From Auriscalpium vulgare (taxonomy: Eukaryota; Basidiomycota; Agaricomycetes; Russulales; Auriscalpiaceae), in contig JAHBBC010000001.1 of assembly GCA_019915015.1 (NCBI GenBank), positions 3,472,001-3,536,000 of the forward strand: a DNA stretch of 64,000 bases, written 5' to 3'. Shown here in pieces: positions 37,110 to 48,479 of the stretch (its first letter is position 1; each line of letters opens with the position of its first letter). Position numbers and translations under genes: made by a program. Under the pieces are notes generated by a model. It had not been told where the DNA came from, ran no database searches, and saw nothing but the letters and a program-made list of their open reading frames with translations.

Positions 37110-37682
37110 ATGTCGCTCCCTATGTATTTCACTGACGACATAACCAATCTCCTTGCCTTTGCCAACCTCTCCCTCACGGCTTCGCCATACCCTACCATCC
37201 CATGCGATGCGCATGGTGAGCAAGACCGCGATGCCCCTCCCGCACCACCACCCACTCCTCAACAATCAGTGCCTCCACCGATGGGCCACGGCGCGTACAA
37301 CGCTCTCGGCGGGGGAAGCGACGACAGCTGAAAGCATCGCACTTTGGAAGGTGCTAGGAATGCTGGGCAGTCCGCGCAGGCGGAGCAGGAGGCATGGACC
37401 GGAACTGCATGGGTGGTATTCAAGGGCGTGCGTCCAGGCATCTATCGCACTGCGTAAGTTCACTCCCTGTCATATTGCCACCCGCTGTTTAGTAAGCAGT
37501 TCATGGCGGCACGCGGCATGTCCGTCATCTCAGTCGTCAAACGCTTCGACACGTACGAGCTCGCTCGCTCGGCCTTCGACCGGGCGAACATGCACGGCTA
37601 TGTGGTCCGCTACGAGTTGGCCTGGCAGAAGAGGACCGTGCCCACCCTGTCGCCTTGCGGAGGGGGGAACGGAAGGCGCTAG
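37110..37682 (+). pseudogene. RNase H1 N-terminal-domain-like protein with in-frame stop
   Basis: Starts MSLPMYFTDDITNLLAFAN with a Pro-rich linker (APPAPPPTPQQSVPPP). An in-frame TGA at 37329 is followed without frame change by a small domain: WTGTAWVVFKGVRPGIYRT, an intron at about 37449-37491, then SVISVVKRFDTYELARSAF and HGYVV. WVVFKG-x-PGIY and the aromatic/acidic helix resemble the RNase H1 N-terminal (viroplasmin-like) hybrid-binding fold found in many Agaricomycete proteins. Good promoter and splice signals suggest recent loss, or stop readthrough or a sequence error. Function unknown. Confidence 0.5.
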
Positions 37683-38205
37683 GCGAGGGGACTCATCGGG
37701 AGCCATACTGGACACATGTAGCGCTGGTTGCCCGATTGAGGAGGGTGAAACCCCGTACTTAAATGTCACGCCTTGTGCTTTCTTGCGGTCGTCATCTCAA
37801 GACTTGTGTACGCGCCATTCAACAATATAGTGTTTATTTGCTGCATCAGTGAGCTGGTCAGTCGAACACCTCGGCAGTCCGTGCTCGATGCGCTTGAGCA
37901 TTGCGATAGGTATGCTCGTAGCCCATCAACTTCTTAGCACCCAATGCGTCGGGCTCCCTTGGAGACCAATTTGCCTTGGCTATCGGACGATCATGACATG
38001 GATGTCGGCATGCATCAGGTGAGTTCTTTAGGAAAGTGGGTCACGTTTATGGCCAGGATAATTATCTCTGCGAGAAATATAGTTACAAATTTGAGTTTGG
38101 GTACCCAGCCCCCAGACCTCTCTGTCCTCTCCGTGCGCTGTCACCCCTGGTCTTTGCATTCCTCACACCCTCTCGCATCTTCTTTGTACAGTGAACGATC
38201 CATAG
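37683..38205. other. intergenic sequence, no gene recognised
   Basis: About 520 bp; short frames only. A CT-rich stretch near 38150-38190 probably serves the next gene. Confidence 0.5.
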
Positions 38206-40440
38206 ATGGCCGGACCTACCGCTCACAACCAGGGAAAGCCCCGCGGCCGCACGCCCTGGGCCACTGGCTTTAAAGAGAATTTCCTGGAGCGCTATGTCAA
38301 CGTCTACAGGAAGGGCGTGGGCAGCAAGACGCAAGCGCACCAGTTCTACAGACGGGTTACCCGCCTATTCTTCATAGCATTCGGGTACGAGTTGCCTATC
38401 CGCGAAAATCCAGAGACGGAGCCCAAGGAGCCTGACATGTCGAGGCTCGATGACGCGTCCGACTACAAGGATGAAGACGATGAGGCGCGTAAAAAGAGGG
38501 AGGACATCTTCAATGACGCTAATGATGGGTACCAGCCGGTAGTAGGGTGGTAATGTCTTGTATACCTATCCCTAGAGCACAGTGCACGGTACCGTTGTGT
38601 GAGGGGCGAGTCGTCAGTGGTCCCGAAGTCTCCGGGAGCGTCTCCGAAGTGGGAATGGGGTGGTTGTAGCGTGATAGCAGTGAGTTCGGGAGTGATCCAA
38701 ACTAGGAAGGACGAGGAAGTGTGAGGATGTTACAATCTGCGGGGCGTCGAGTGGTCGTGCAACGTAGGCAAAGTCGAAGTTGAATGCCGTGGATCCGAAG
38801 TGCCGAAGTGATGGAGCTGAAGTGCCGAAGTGATGGAGTCGAGGATGGAGTCGAAGTCGAAGTTGAATGACAAAGGAGGGTACGAAAGGCAAATATGATA
38901 CGTGCGTCAAAGGCGAAGTCGAAGTCGGAGTCGAGATCCAAAGTCGAAGTCAAATACTATACGTGCGGCGTGCGGCGAAGGCGAAGTCGAAGTCGAAGTC
39001 GAAAGGTGCAAAGTCAGAAACGCTTTGACAATGCGAGAGGTCGAGGAGGGTCTCTAGCGAGAGTCTCACTATGAGGGGGAAGAAGGGGGCATATGATATG
39101 ATGCAGAATATCGTACTGACAAGTCCTATATATACTACGAGTGAGTCTGAAGTAATATACAACCGTGCGAACAAACAAGAGCATAAGTAGAACGAAACAC
39201 GAAGCAAGTGGGTCAAGATCACAAGAAATGAGTAAGTCGCAAGCAAACGGTAAGTCGAACGCCATTGCTAGAAAGCCTGAGAAGAGTAGTCATGAAACCT
39301 AAGACAATGAAACATAAGGGACTCCACAGTGGGATTGTGTGCCTAACTTCGGAACGCGTTCCGAAGTCGCTGCGGCTATCGTCTGAAGTTCCGAAGTATT
39401 GCGTTGCGTAGCGGTTCGACGCAGCTAGAAACGCAGCGAACCACATCTGGAGGGCTCGAGGTAGGGTCAGAATGGAGGGGACAATACTGGGAACGAGGGG
39501 GCAATGTTCTGGAGTAGATATGGCCTAGATGCGGCATAGCCCAACAATCTGTGAGTGTTTTGACTCTGGATCACGTTTGGGGCGTGTCTGATGATGATGG
39601 GCTTGGGAAGTCTGGACCGAATCACGTGCGGGCGCTTCGGAAAGATCTGTGGAGGCTGTGCTAGCGGGCCGAGACCGGTGCGAGTTCGGAATCCGAAGTC
39701 ACGTGACTTCGGAAAGTTCCGAAGTGACTGGGTTGAAACCTCGGAAACTGCTGGCCAAATTCCGAAGTCAGGTGACTCCGAAGCGAAACTCTCGACTTGA
39801 CGAAAGTTCGAAAATTGAAGTGAGATCTCCGCACACCGCAGAACCAGGCGTATCAACGCTCTAAAAGTAAGCTCACTCATCCCATGCAAAGTTCACGACA
39901 CTCACCAATTCCCTGCAGAAAATCAAAGACTGGTACCCACATCGCGTCCGCAAGCTCATGGCCACGATCGTACCACCCGCTGAGGCGCTGGACGACGTGT
40001 ACACAGGTGCCGTCCGCAAATTTGTCCCTCCACCGCGCCGGGAGCATGCCCAACACGTCTACTCTGACCTGCACTGGGACGACCGCATCAAAGCACATTT
40101 TGAGAAGATCCTGCCGACAGTCATCACCGGCAGCGCGGGCAAGCCGATACCGAGGGATGTACATTTGCGCATGAGGGCAGTCAGGGAGAAGTGGGAGGAA
40201 GAAACCAAGGAATTCCAGAACAGAATCCACAACGAGGTAGAGGCGCGCTATCAAACCACCCTCGCTCAGTACAACCGAACCTACATGGACCCGCCGCAGA
40301 CAGAGGAAGAAAAGGAATGGTAAGCGCAGCAATTAATCCTAATCACGATGCAACTCAACGATGGCCAGGGCGGGTGCAAACGCATACATGGCACTTGGGG
40401 TCAGCGGCCATTGCAAGCATGACAGTACAATCACTATAAT
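38206..40440 (+). pseudogene. unknown Agaricomycete protein gene split by a solo LTR
   Basis: First part (38206-38535) encodes MAGPTAHNQGKPRGRTPW, FLERYVNVYRKG, FYRRVTRLFFIAFGYELP and an acidic stretch. The frame is cut after AATGATGGGTACCAG and resumes at 39848 (GCG TAT CAA CGC TCT AAA), with an intron at about 39867-39927, then KIKDWYPHRVRKLM, FVPPPRREHAQHVYSD and EEEKEW. The pieces fit a lineage-specific family with the order (RT)PW, FY-x2-VTR-x-F, GYE, WY-x2-R that I recognise only as hypothetical proteins. A final intron donor at about 40320 leads into tandem-repeat DNA, so the original 3' end is also doubtful. Confidence 0.6.
38536..39842 (-). mobile_element. solo LTR, with 5-bp target duplication ACCAG
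   Basis: 1307 bp of purine-skewed, gene-free sequence with clustered gaagtcgaagtc and cgaagtt motifs, flanked on both sides by ACCAG (38531-38535 and 39843-39847). One edge shares ggtagtaggg and ccctagagc with the gag element at 35 kb. No internal retroviral genes are present, so it is a solo LTR left by recombination, or a non-autonomous derivative. Canonical TG..CA ends are not evident. Confidence 0.65.
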
Positions 40441-41055
40441 CATTCTTTTTATATCTACTTTTCTTAAATATTACATATGATAACAACAGATGCTAAGCCA
40501 CTATATTCTCTACTCAGTGTATTAGGCTCAGTTAAATTATAACTATAACATATGCTGTTCGGTTTCTGTAGAAAGAGCACAGGCTCCAGTCTGGCTATGT
40601 TTGGAACCAGAATTGTGATATGTGACATATGCAAGTATATATTTAGTAGGGTTTCATGTACTTCACCTGGTACTAACAGATCCTATAGTTAGTTCCAACT
40701 TAGCATGCTCAGAAATAGTTTCACTTGGGGTCAGTGGCCATTGCAAGCATGGCAGTACAATCACTATAATCATTCTTTTTATATTTACTTTTCTTACATA
40801 TTATATATAATAACAACAGATGCTAAGCCACTATATTCTCTACTCAGTGTTAATTAGGCTTAGTTTAATTATAACTATAACACATGCTGTTTGGTTTCTG
40901 TAGACAGAGCGCAGGCTCCAGTCTGGCTGTGTGTGGAACCAGAATTGTGATATGTGATATATGTCAGTATATATTTAGTGGGGTTTCATAAACTCCACCT
41001 GGTACTAACAGATCTTATAGTTAGTTTGAACTTAGCATGCTCAGCAATAGTTTCA
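40392..41055. repeat. two tandem 330-bp units
   Basis: cacttggggtcagyggccat starts at 40392 and again at 40722; the copies stay alignable over the full 330 bp with scattered substitutions. The units are AT-rich and contain atatctactttt and tctactcagtg stretches. The first unit follows an intron donor and acceptor of the split gene, so part of it may have been exonic. Confidence 0.85.
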
Positions 41056-41582
41056 TACCCATCTGTCTGTAATTCTAACAGCTCAAAGACTTTGTAAGGT
41101 CCAGAGAGATAATCTATTCTGCATGGGAGCTTCATCTACTCTCATAAAGTCTGGGAGACACAGTGAAAGATATATTGCAAAATGTTTAATTAAAAAACAA
41201 AGAGAAAATAAAATGTATGCAGTTCTGACAGAATATTGCTTGAATTTATTACATACTGTTGCATATGTATACCTTTGACCTATATAAAAATGGCATAAAT
41301 CACAAATATAGAGTATGGTATATTGATCCATTATACTGAGGACTTATGATCATTTTACAGTGGCAATTGAAATAACAACTCTATATATTTAGTACATAAA
41401 GTAATGAATATATGAAATGAAGGTTATACGACGCTCCAGGAGACTCATATAAAACATGATAAAATAGAACTAAATTTGAGGAGTCCAGTGATACCAAGAT
41501 TGTCCTGTTTGAATAAGAATTGGCCAAGATATGGACTGTTCTGAACCCGTGGGAATAATATACCATGTTTGGTCCCACCTCA
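41056..41582. other. AT-rich gene-free sequence
   Basis: About 530 bp, strongly AT-rich, no supported frame; probably decayed repeat DNA. Confidence 0.5.
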
Positions 41583-41646
41583 GGTGTTTACGGCCATCCA
41601 GGTGTCGCACTTGTGAAAGTGCGACACCTCGATGGCCGTAAACACC
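41583..41646. repeat. 64-nt near-perfect hairpin
   Basis: Two 29-nt arms, ggtgtttacggccatccagg... and its reverse complement, around a 6-nt loop tgtgaa, with a single mismatch. The arms are much more GC-rich than the surroundings. Could be a transposon terminus pair left by excision or two abutting inverted ends. Confidence 0.85.
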
Positions 41647-41994
41647 CGGGTGGCCATTCCTATGCCCATTATGGATATGGTAACTCAAATGACAACACAG
41701 ATATATATACAATTTGAAGCTGCTTCAAAGGATCTTCTACATTGTTATAGGCTATTCTATGAGGTCTCTTCATATCATAGTCCCCAGGTCCCAAATACGG
41801 TACATTTTGAGTACCGTGGGAAAGTACTACCAAAAATAGTAAGTATGAACACTTGCTTTATAAGCTTACACACTCATATCTGTACTCATTGGCCCAGAAA
41901 TTGCAAAATACTATCGTAAACGCGACACTTTTCATACTTCATACATGCAAAAGAGACCTAGGGATCAAAGCTGACAGAGATATACTATATTAGG

Positions 41995-42211
41995 CAGGAG
42001 TTAAGACGCGACTTGGCCATGGGAGCCAACGTCCTAGAGCGACTCATAAAAATGTGTGACGAAAAGCCTGACCTGTGGATTAAATGAACGATTATAGTAA
42101 TCGTAACTCCAGCCGCTCGTCGACAATGTGGCCAAACACTTCAACTGTGTGGCCTCCATCTTCCTGGCAGGTCCGGCTCCGTCGAAAAATGCGAAGGTCG
42201 AAGTCTTCTCG
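41995..42211 (+). pseudogene. exon relic of an unknown gene left of the foldback element
   Basis: Short frames read LRRDLAMGANVLERLIKMCD and, further on, AKHFNCVASIFLAGPAPSKN, ending VEVFS at a consensus donor gtgagtcgc. That donor overlaps the 8-bp duplication of the foldback insertion. On the far side (45187-45413) an acceptor catgcag leads to KKRGAIDQIWLLYDVNAYKE. The parts may be exons of one gene with the element in its intron. No family recognised. Confidence 0.25.
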
Positions 42212-42219
42212 TGAGTCGC

Positions 42220-45178
42220 CCACCAGTCCCTGTAGTATAATAAGAAATAATACCAATGACTATCGGTGTGCTAGTTTCGAGGATTGACCGATAAGGATAT
42301 CATTTTAAATGGGTTGTCATAGGAGATATTTAAAATGATTCCGATGGTAAAAATGTTGTGATCCTATTGAGGGCTTCGCCACTAGAGAATTTGAGTTCAC
42401 GAACCTGTGTCGCGAACCCGGGCTCAATGGACCGGAGGCCCGGTGTGACAGACAGTCACGCCCCTCCCCCGGCCTTCCTTCCTCCCCACACCCGCTGCAG
42501 TATGATATCGTGGCCCACTCCCGCTGCAAACATGGAGCGCGGACATGCCAGTAAGCTCCGCCATCGCAGGGCATGCCGTGACCGCCGTCACCTGTGGTGC
42601 CGAGCTGTAGCATCCTCGCGCGCCTCGCACGCCTTGTTCAGCGGGTGCGGAGTCTCAACAACCAGGAAGCAAAGAGGTCAACATGCGGCGCGTGGCGCAG
42701 CATATCTTCGTGGGCCCTAAGTGTGATCCCGGGCAAGGCGAAGCGGATGGCGTTGTGGGCGTTGTGGATGGGTGGCTACTCTGGAGCGGGGCGCACAATG
42801 TCCATTGTCGACGCAGAGCTCTATGATCTCAGTGTTCAGCGTGTGCTCTGTGCTCCGCAGTGGCGGGCGTTGGGTGCCAGGTTGGCCTGTCAGTAGGGCA
42901 CCGCAACGCAAAACTAGTGTACCAGGTTGTATGTAGCACTACCCAATGGGCGAGGATATAATGTCGCGGAGGTTTGTGAGCAGGTTTGCGAAAATAGGTT
43001 CGTGAACCGGCGCGAACTCTTATTCTCTAGGGGCGATACTTTGATCCTATTGGCTACGGAAAAATCGGCTAAAATCTGATAAAATGTTGAAAAAATTCAG
43101 TCCGCGTCGGTTCATAAGGGTACGGGACGGAAATAAACCATTCAAAATGGTTACTGGTACTACGAATAGCTGCCAGTAGGGCTTGGAAAAATAGAGAATA
43201 ATACGGAGAAATCGGAATATATTTGAGGGCATCGGTTCCTAGCCGATATCTACTCCCACGTGTCAACATATTCCCACGGTCCCAAGAAATGCTATTTTTA
43301 ATCATTTGCGCTAGTATATAATCCTTTCTATAGGCCCTAGGAAAAGCCATTAACAACCATACAGTACATGTATGATGTAGACTTACATGTAGACCCTATA
43401 TATACAGACTTTCCTGAGCCCAGTCTATCGGATTGCCAGCTGGACGGAACCACAAACCGAGAAAGTATCTGATGAGGAATATCCTGTAGTCATGATCTTC
43501 TTTACCTGAGCAACCAAAATTTGTACACAGATAGCTCTCAACACTTCAAGACTTATAGTATTTTTTCCATGACCCAAGCCCCCCCTCAATTCTTCTCAAA
43601 CACAATTCATTTAGTATTTATGCTGTTGAAATAGTATTGATATACAAATCTGGACTACTTTTGAATACATTTGGCATGCTCTGACTGCTGTAGATGCACA
43701 GTCAAAATGAGATTAGTGTCTACCATTACTTTCCCTATTTACTATGTTATTCTTTGAAGCCATAGGTAAGCTGCATTCAATATATATATTCATTATTTAT
43801 TTGTTTTAGCCCAAAAGAATGGAGTGTGCTTAATAGCTCTCCAAGACTTGGTCAATAAAATCCCCAAGTATTTCAGAGTACTCACAGACCATGCCCCACC
43901 CACTGTTATAAGTATCAAATTCCTTCAAGAAGTTGGGAGATAGTACTGTACTTCTACTCTGATACAGCCTATACTACTGTCCTTGTCCCAGATGCATGTG
44001 CAATAGCAAATGGTCCTTTCTTTTTCCACTGAATCTTGACTTGCGATATCAGCTTAGTTGAGCATAAGCCTATGATAATTGAGAATAAGGCCATTCATAT
44101 ATGTACAAGCCTGGGACCATTCTATATCTTAGAGGGTATGTCAGAGTGGAAGTACAGTACCATCTACCAAATCTTTGTAGGATTCCAATACTTATAGCAG
44201 TGGGTTGGGCATGGTATGAGAGTGCTCCGAAATATTTGGGGATTATATTGACCGAATCCTGGAAAGCAATAGTATTAGGCACACTCCATTCTTTTGGGCC
44301 AAAATATATAAATAATGAATATATGTGCAGTCTACCAATGGCTTCAGCATGGTAAATATAGAAAGTAATGATAGAGACTAGTTGCACTTTGACTGGGCAT
44401 CTACAGCAATCAGACCATGCCAATGTATTCAATAGTCCAGATATGTATATCAATACTATTTCAACAGCATAAATACTAAATGAATTGTGTTTGAGAAGAA
44501 TTGAGGGGGGGCTTGGGTCATGGAAAAAATACTATAAGTCTTGAAGTGTTGAGAGCTATCTGCGTACAAATTTTGGTTGCTTAGGTAAAGAAGATCATGA
44601 CTACAGGATATTCCTTATCAGATACTTTCTCGGTTTGTGGTTCCGTCCAGCTGGCAATCCAATAGACTGGGCTCAGAAAAGTCTGTATATATAGGGTCTA
44701 CATGTAAGTCTACATCATACATGTACTGTATGAATGGCTTTTCCCAGGGCCTACAGAAAGGATTATATACCAGCGCAAATGATTAAAAATGGCATTCCTT
44801 GGGACCGTGGGAATATGTTGACGCGTGGGAATAGATATCGGCTAGGAACTGATGCCCCCAAATATATTCCGATTTCTCCGTATTATTACCTATTTTTCCA
44901 AGCCCTACTGGCAGCTATTCGTAGTACTGGTAACCATTTTAAATGGTTTATTTCCGTCCCGTACCCGTGTGAACCGACGCGGACTAAATTTTTTCAACAT
45001 TTTATCAGATTTTAACCGATATTTCCGTAGCCAATAGGATCACAACATTTTTACCGTCAGAATCATTTTAAATATCTCCTACGACAACCCATTTAAAATG
45101 ATATCCTTATCGGTCAATCCTCGAAACTAGCACACCGATAGTCATTGGTATTATTTCTTATTACCCTACAGGAACGCC
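42220..45178. mobile_element. large foldback (inverted-repeat) element with 8-bp target duplication
   Basis: The two halves are inverted copies: 42229-42369 matches 45172-45040 and 43053-~43970 matches ~45035-44110, close at the outside and weaker inward. Direct TGAGTCGC lies at 42212-42219 and 45179-45186. The right arm (minus) has a 127-codon open frame at 44453-44070 containing FGPKEWSVPNTIAF, also seen decayed in the left arm; I do not recognise it. 8-bp duplications fit hAT, P or Kyakuja-Dileera-Zisupton families. The tip ccaccagtccctgtagt occurs again at 48571-48586. Confidence 0.75.
42370..43041. mobile_element. 672-bp TIR element nested in the foldback element, 11-bp target duplication
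   Basis: Direct TGATCCTATTG at 42359-42369 and 43042-43052; the uninterrupted right arm of the host element has this sequence once. The insert is far more GC-rich than its host and has related ends: gcttcgccactagagaattt on the left and, reverse-complemented, tatcgcccctagagaataag on the right. No transposase is seen. TSD length points to a Mutator-like non-autonomous element (inference). Confidence 0.7.
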
Positions 45179-45426
45179 TGAGTCGCTAGCGCCGCCGTCT
45201 TGCACTGTCCGGTTGCTCACGAGTCGTGTATAACCAGGGTTCATGCAGGGAAGAAACGCGGCGCCATAGACCAAATATGGCTGCTATACGACGTCAACGC
45301 CTACAAAGAAACTTCTTCATCAATGTCTGGATTTGCGGAGGCGGTCTTTGGTGCGCCTTACCTTTGCAACCTTAGAGGACAGCGATGCTGACTCTGATGC
45401 TGTGTCTAGCGGACGATATCAAGGCC

Positions 45427-46976
45427 ATGGCTCGAAAAGGCAACAAGCGCCACGATGACAGCACTTGGCCAGCCGGCGACGAAGGCTCTGCCTCCAACAA
45501 CGCGTCCACGTCCACCTCTGCGATGTCCTCGTCGCCCACGCTGGTACCATCCCTCGCCGCTGGACCCCCATCCATTCTCCACGCGAGCAAGCGCAAGCGC
45601 ACTCCTTCCCGCCTCTCAGACATCACTCATCAACGCTGCGCCACCCTCGGCATCTGCATCAATGGAGGGCACCCCCGTGCCTGCTGCGGCACTGGTCAGC
45701 GTCGTCGCGAACATGACGGTCACAGTGCCCGCGGACGGCTCCACGGCCATGGCAACGGCCACAGCGAGCGCAACCGCGCGTACTCCGGATCCGACGCCGA
45801 CACCACCCACAATGCCATCATCCCTTTCCATTGGCATCCCCGTCCCTGTTCCTACCCTCCCGTCCTTGTCTGTAACCACGTCCTCGACTACGACTACATC
45901 CCTGCCCTCACCCTTGCGCTTGCGCGCATCCTCTCCTGCGCATTCATCCACGCCCCAGCCCACCACCGGCACCACAGCCGAGATTAGGTCCACATCAACA
46001 GTGACGGCATCCACCGTGGGAGTCCCAACTTCGGGAGCAAGCGTGAGCGCATCTGCGTCCGTTGCGGCTGCCAGTGCTGCGTACGTGGACACCAACGCTG
46101 CAGTTGCTGAAGCGACCGTGTCTTCCACCACATCCATCACGCTCCGTCCACCAACACCGCCTGCGCCTGCGCGGCCTGCGGCTTTAGCGCGCTCCGCGCC
46201 AGTCCCAAACGTTGCCGCCCCAGGCAGCTCAGTGACCATCTCCCTCGCTGACCGTGGGTGGCCCTCTTTCTTTGACCGCGGTGTCACAAACATGCGCAAC
46301 GTTGACCTGGGTCCCGATTGGGCCCAGCTCCTCGACCAGTACTGTGTGCTGGAGGAGAGGATGGCCTTCAGCATGCGTGTTCATTTCTCTTCCTCCAGCC
46401 TTTACTGACCTGCCCTCAGAAAGATAGCTCGAAAAAGCTCAGCCTCCACGAGTGCCCGACAGAAATTTTGGTGTGGTACAAGGACGGACGCCCGTGGCAC
46501 AAGGGCAAGATCGACAGGGAGAACGATGGCCTGGCAACCTTCGCCGGCGCCTTCATGCTCTGGTGGGCACACCTTCAGCCCGTGGAGCGTTGCCTCAACA
46601 ATGGTATCCTCGGAACGCCAACCAGCACAATGGATTGGTCAACGCTGTGCGTTGGTGGCAAGTGCGGTTTCCTTGTCCTTATTGTTGCTGCCTTCTGGTG
46701 GGGACATGCCCTGAAGTCCTCCAATGTCGCGTCAGACCCAGTGGCAGGCTACGGTAGTGGACATGAGCAATACCCTCGCCGCCATGCAAGCCTATGCCAT
46801 CCAGGACCATTCCAACCCCGCGGACCATACCGTTGCATCTCGCGCAGGAAAGCGCGGGCGCCCGTCGACCGCAAGGTCCGCGAGCAAGAGGTCCTCGAAG
46901 CGCGCAAGGTGCGTAGTCCCGCTTGTCCCGCCCTCTCTGTTTCTATACTGATTCCCTTTATTTCTCGCAGAAATTG
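45427..46976 (+). pseudogene. lineage-specific W-rich family gene, apparently decayed
   Basis: Starts MARKGNKRHDDSTWPAGDEG, then a long Ser/Thr/Ala/Pro-rich stretch in another frame, then DWAQLLDQYCVLEERMAFS, and after a probable intron KLSLHECPTEILVWYKDGRP, FAGAFMLWWAHLQP and FLVLIVAAFWWGHAL. These fit a multi-copy Agaricomycete family I know only as hypothetical proteins (W-x-WW and a second WW after NGFL-like). The C terminus (SKRSSKRAR with a GKRGRPS AT-hook-like motif) lies in a different frame, implying a frameshift near 46,725. At least two frame breaks: likely a pseudogene. Confidence 0.5.
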
Positions 46977-47034
46977 ACTTATCCCGGCAGCCACATTGCC
47001 CATGTCAAGGCTCGCCGCCATCGCCTGTCGCCCG

Positions 47035-47330
47035 TTGTCCCGGACCGCATTTCTTGCCCCCGCCCGCGAGTTGTCGCCCCGTCGCCACCATTGCTGTAGC
47101 CTGTAGCCTATTGCCCGTCGCCCAGATTTCATTTCTTGCCCCGCACCGTGCTTCATCGCCCGCCGCCGCCATCGCCTGTTGTCCGTCGCCCCGACGTCAT
47201 TTTTTGCCCCACACCGCGCTTCATTTCCCCGCCGCCGCCATCGCCCGTTGCCCGTCACTCCGGACTTCTTTTCTTGCCCTGCCCGCCATGCCTCATTTCC
47301 CGTCATCCTCACCCCCGCCTCTTGCCCCAA
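47035..47330. repeat. degenerate GC-rich tandem repeat
   Basis: Four to five irregular units of about 60-75 bp, each with catttcttgcccc followed by gccgccgccatcgccygttg and gcccgtcgcc. Open in several frames only because stops are rare in this composition; not taken as coding. Confidence 0.6.
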
Positions 47331-47740
47331 CCACGAAAAGTGCATCCACGCGCACCAAGAGATAGCGTCTATGCCCCCCGCCGCCCGTCGCTTATCGCAG
47401 ATCGCGTACACACTCCTCGGCCCCTCAACACACATTGCTCATCAACGGAGCATGTCGACGCCCTTCAACGAGCATCGCTACGTGCTGCTCATCAACGGGT
47501 GTCCCTTAGTGTTCTTTTATTGTGGTCTCGGTGTCGTCTGCAAGCTTTAATGTAGAAACGTAGTTCCGTTGTATCGGTTCGCAATATGAGTCCTATCTGC
47601 TGTTCGGTCATAATCCTTGGTGTCGACAGCCAAAACATAATGCGTGGGAAGTTCAACTTTGAAGGGGGGATTGTTGGCAATGGTGCCTCACTCGCTTGTT
47701 TCTCTGTCTTCATTGAGGCTTGTCAATGCCAAACAATTTA

Positions 47741-48060
47741 CAGAGAACCTTGTCCTTGCAGAGGTCTTCTTCAGACCTTTGTTGCACTGTGATCAGGAGA
47801 ATGCATTCCGCAAGGTTCCCCAAATATGTTTAGTATTTTCGAGACTTTTTGCTGTTTTCCTTGAGAGCAGAAAGTTGGTTAGACATGCAAGTATACCAGA
47901 CAGAGAACCTTGTCCTTGCAGAGGTCTTCTTCAGACCTTTGTTGCACTGTGATCAGGAGAATGCATTCCGCAAGGTTCCCCAAATATGTTTAGTATTTTC
48001 GAGACTTTTTGCTGTTTTCCTTGAGAGCAGAAAGTTGGTTAGACATGCAAGTATACCAGG
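47741..48060. repeat. 160-bp unit, two exact tandem copies
   Basis: cagagaaccttgtccttgca begins at 47741 and 47901, and the units match base for base up to gtataccag. The lack of divergence means a recent duplication. Unit function unknown. Confidence 0.95.
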
Positions 48061-48479
48061 AGAGTTTCCTAAGGCAGTCTCAATGCCCAAATATATTCCG
48101 CATTTTTACGATTTTCTGTGGCCTGTCCTGAGGTATGGGAATTATTTCCGAGTTTGGTATGTAGTCACGTGACTCGGTGAAACCACGGTTCCCCACAATA
48201 TTTTTCGCATTTTCGCGGTTTTCATCAAAGGCGTGGGAAATTTAGGGTGGAAATCATGTGACTTGGAGAAACCACGGTACCCCATAATATTTTCGGCATT
48301 TTTGGCATTTTCTACGAGGCGTGGGAAAGTGTTTCTATGTTTAGAAGGTATGGTGGATATCTGATATATCCTGAATATTTTGAATATTCGGGGTTTTCCG
48401 GGCTTACATAACCGTGTGAACTATATAGGGGTATCCCAAACTTATCCCCGGGGTGTGGGAAAGTAGTGGCCAGAAGGAG
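48061..48479. other. AT-rich sequence with diverged repeats
   Basis: Short motif gtcacgtgactcggtgaaaccacggttccccac near 48165-48200 recurs in altered form near 48255-48290 (catgtgacttggagaaacc), giving a diverged ~90-bp tandem pair. No gene seen. Confidence 0.55.

Noticed and set aside
45616..46374. 252-codon minus-strand frame opposite the Ser/Thr-rich region
   Set aside because: Mirror frame of a GC-rich low-complexity plus-strand region; Val/Ala/Gly/Asp composition, no motif.
47054..47555. Pro/Ala/His-rich plus-strand frames
   Set aside because: They follow a degenerate tandem repeat with few stops in any frame.
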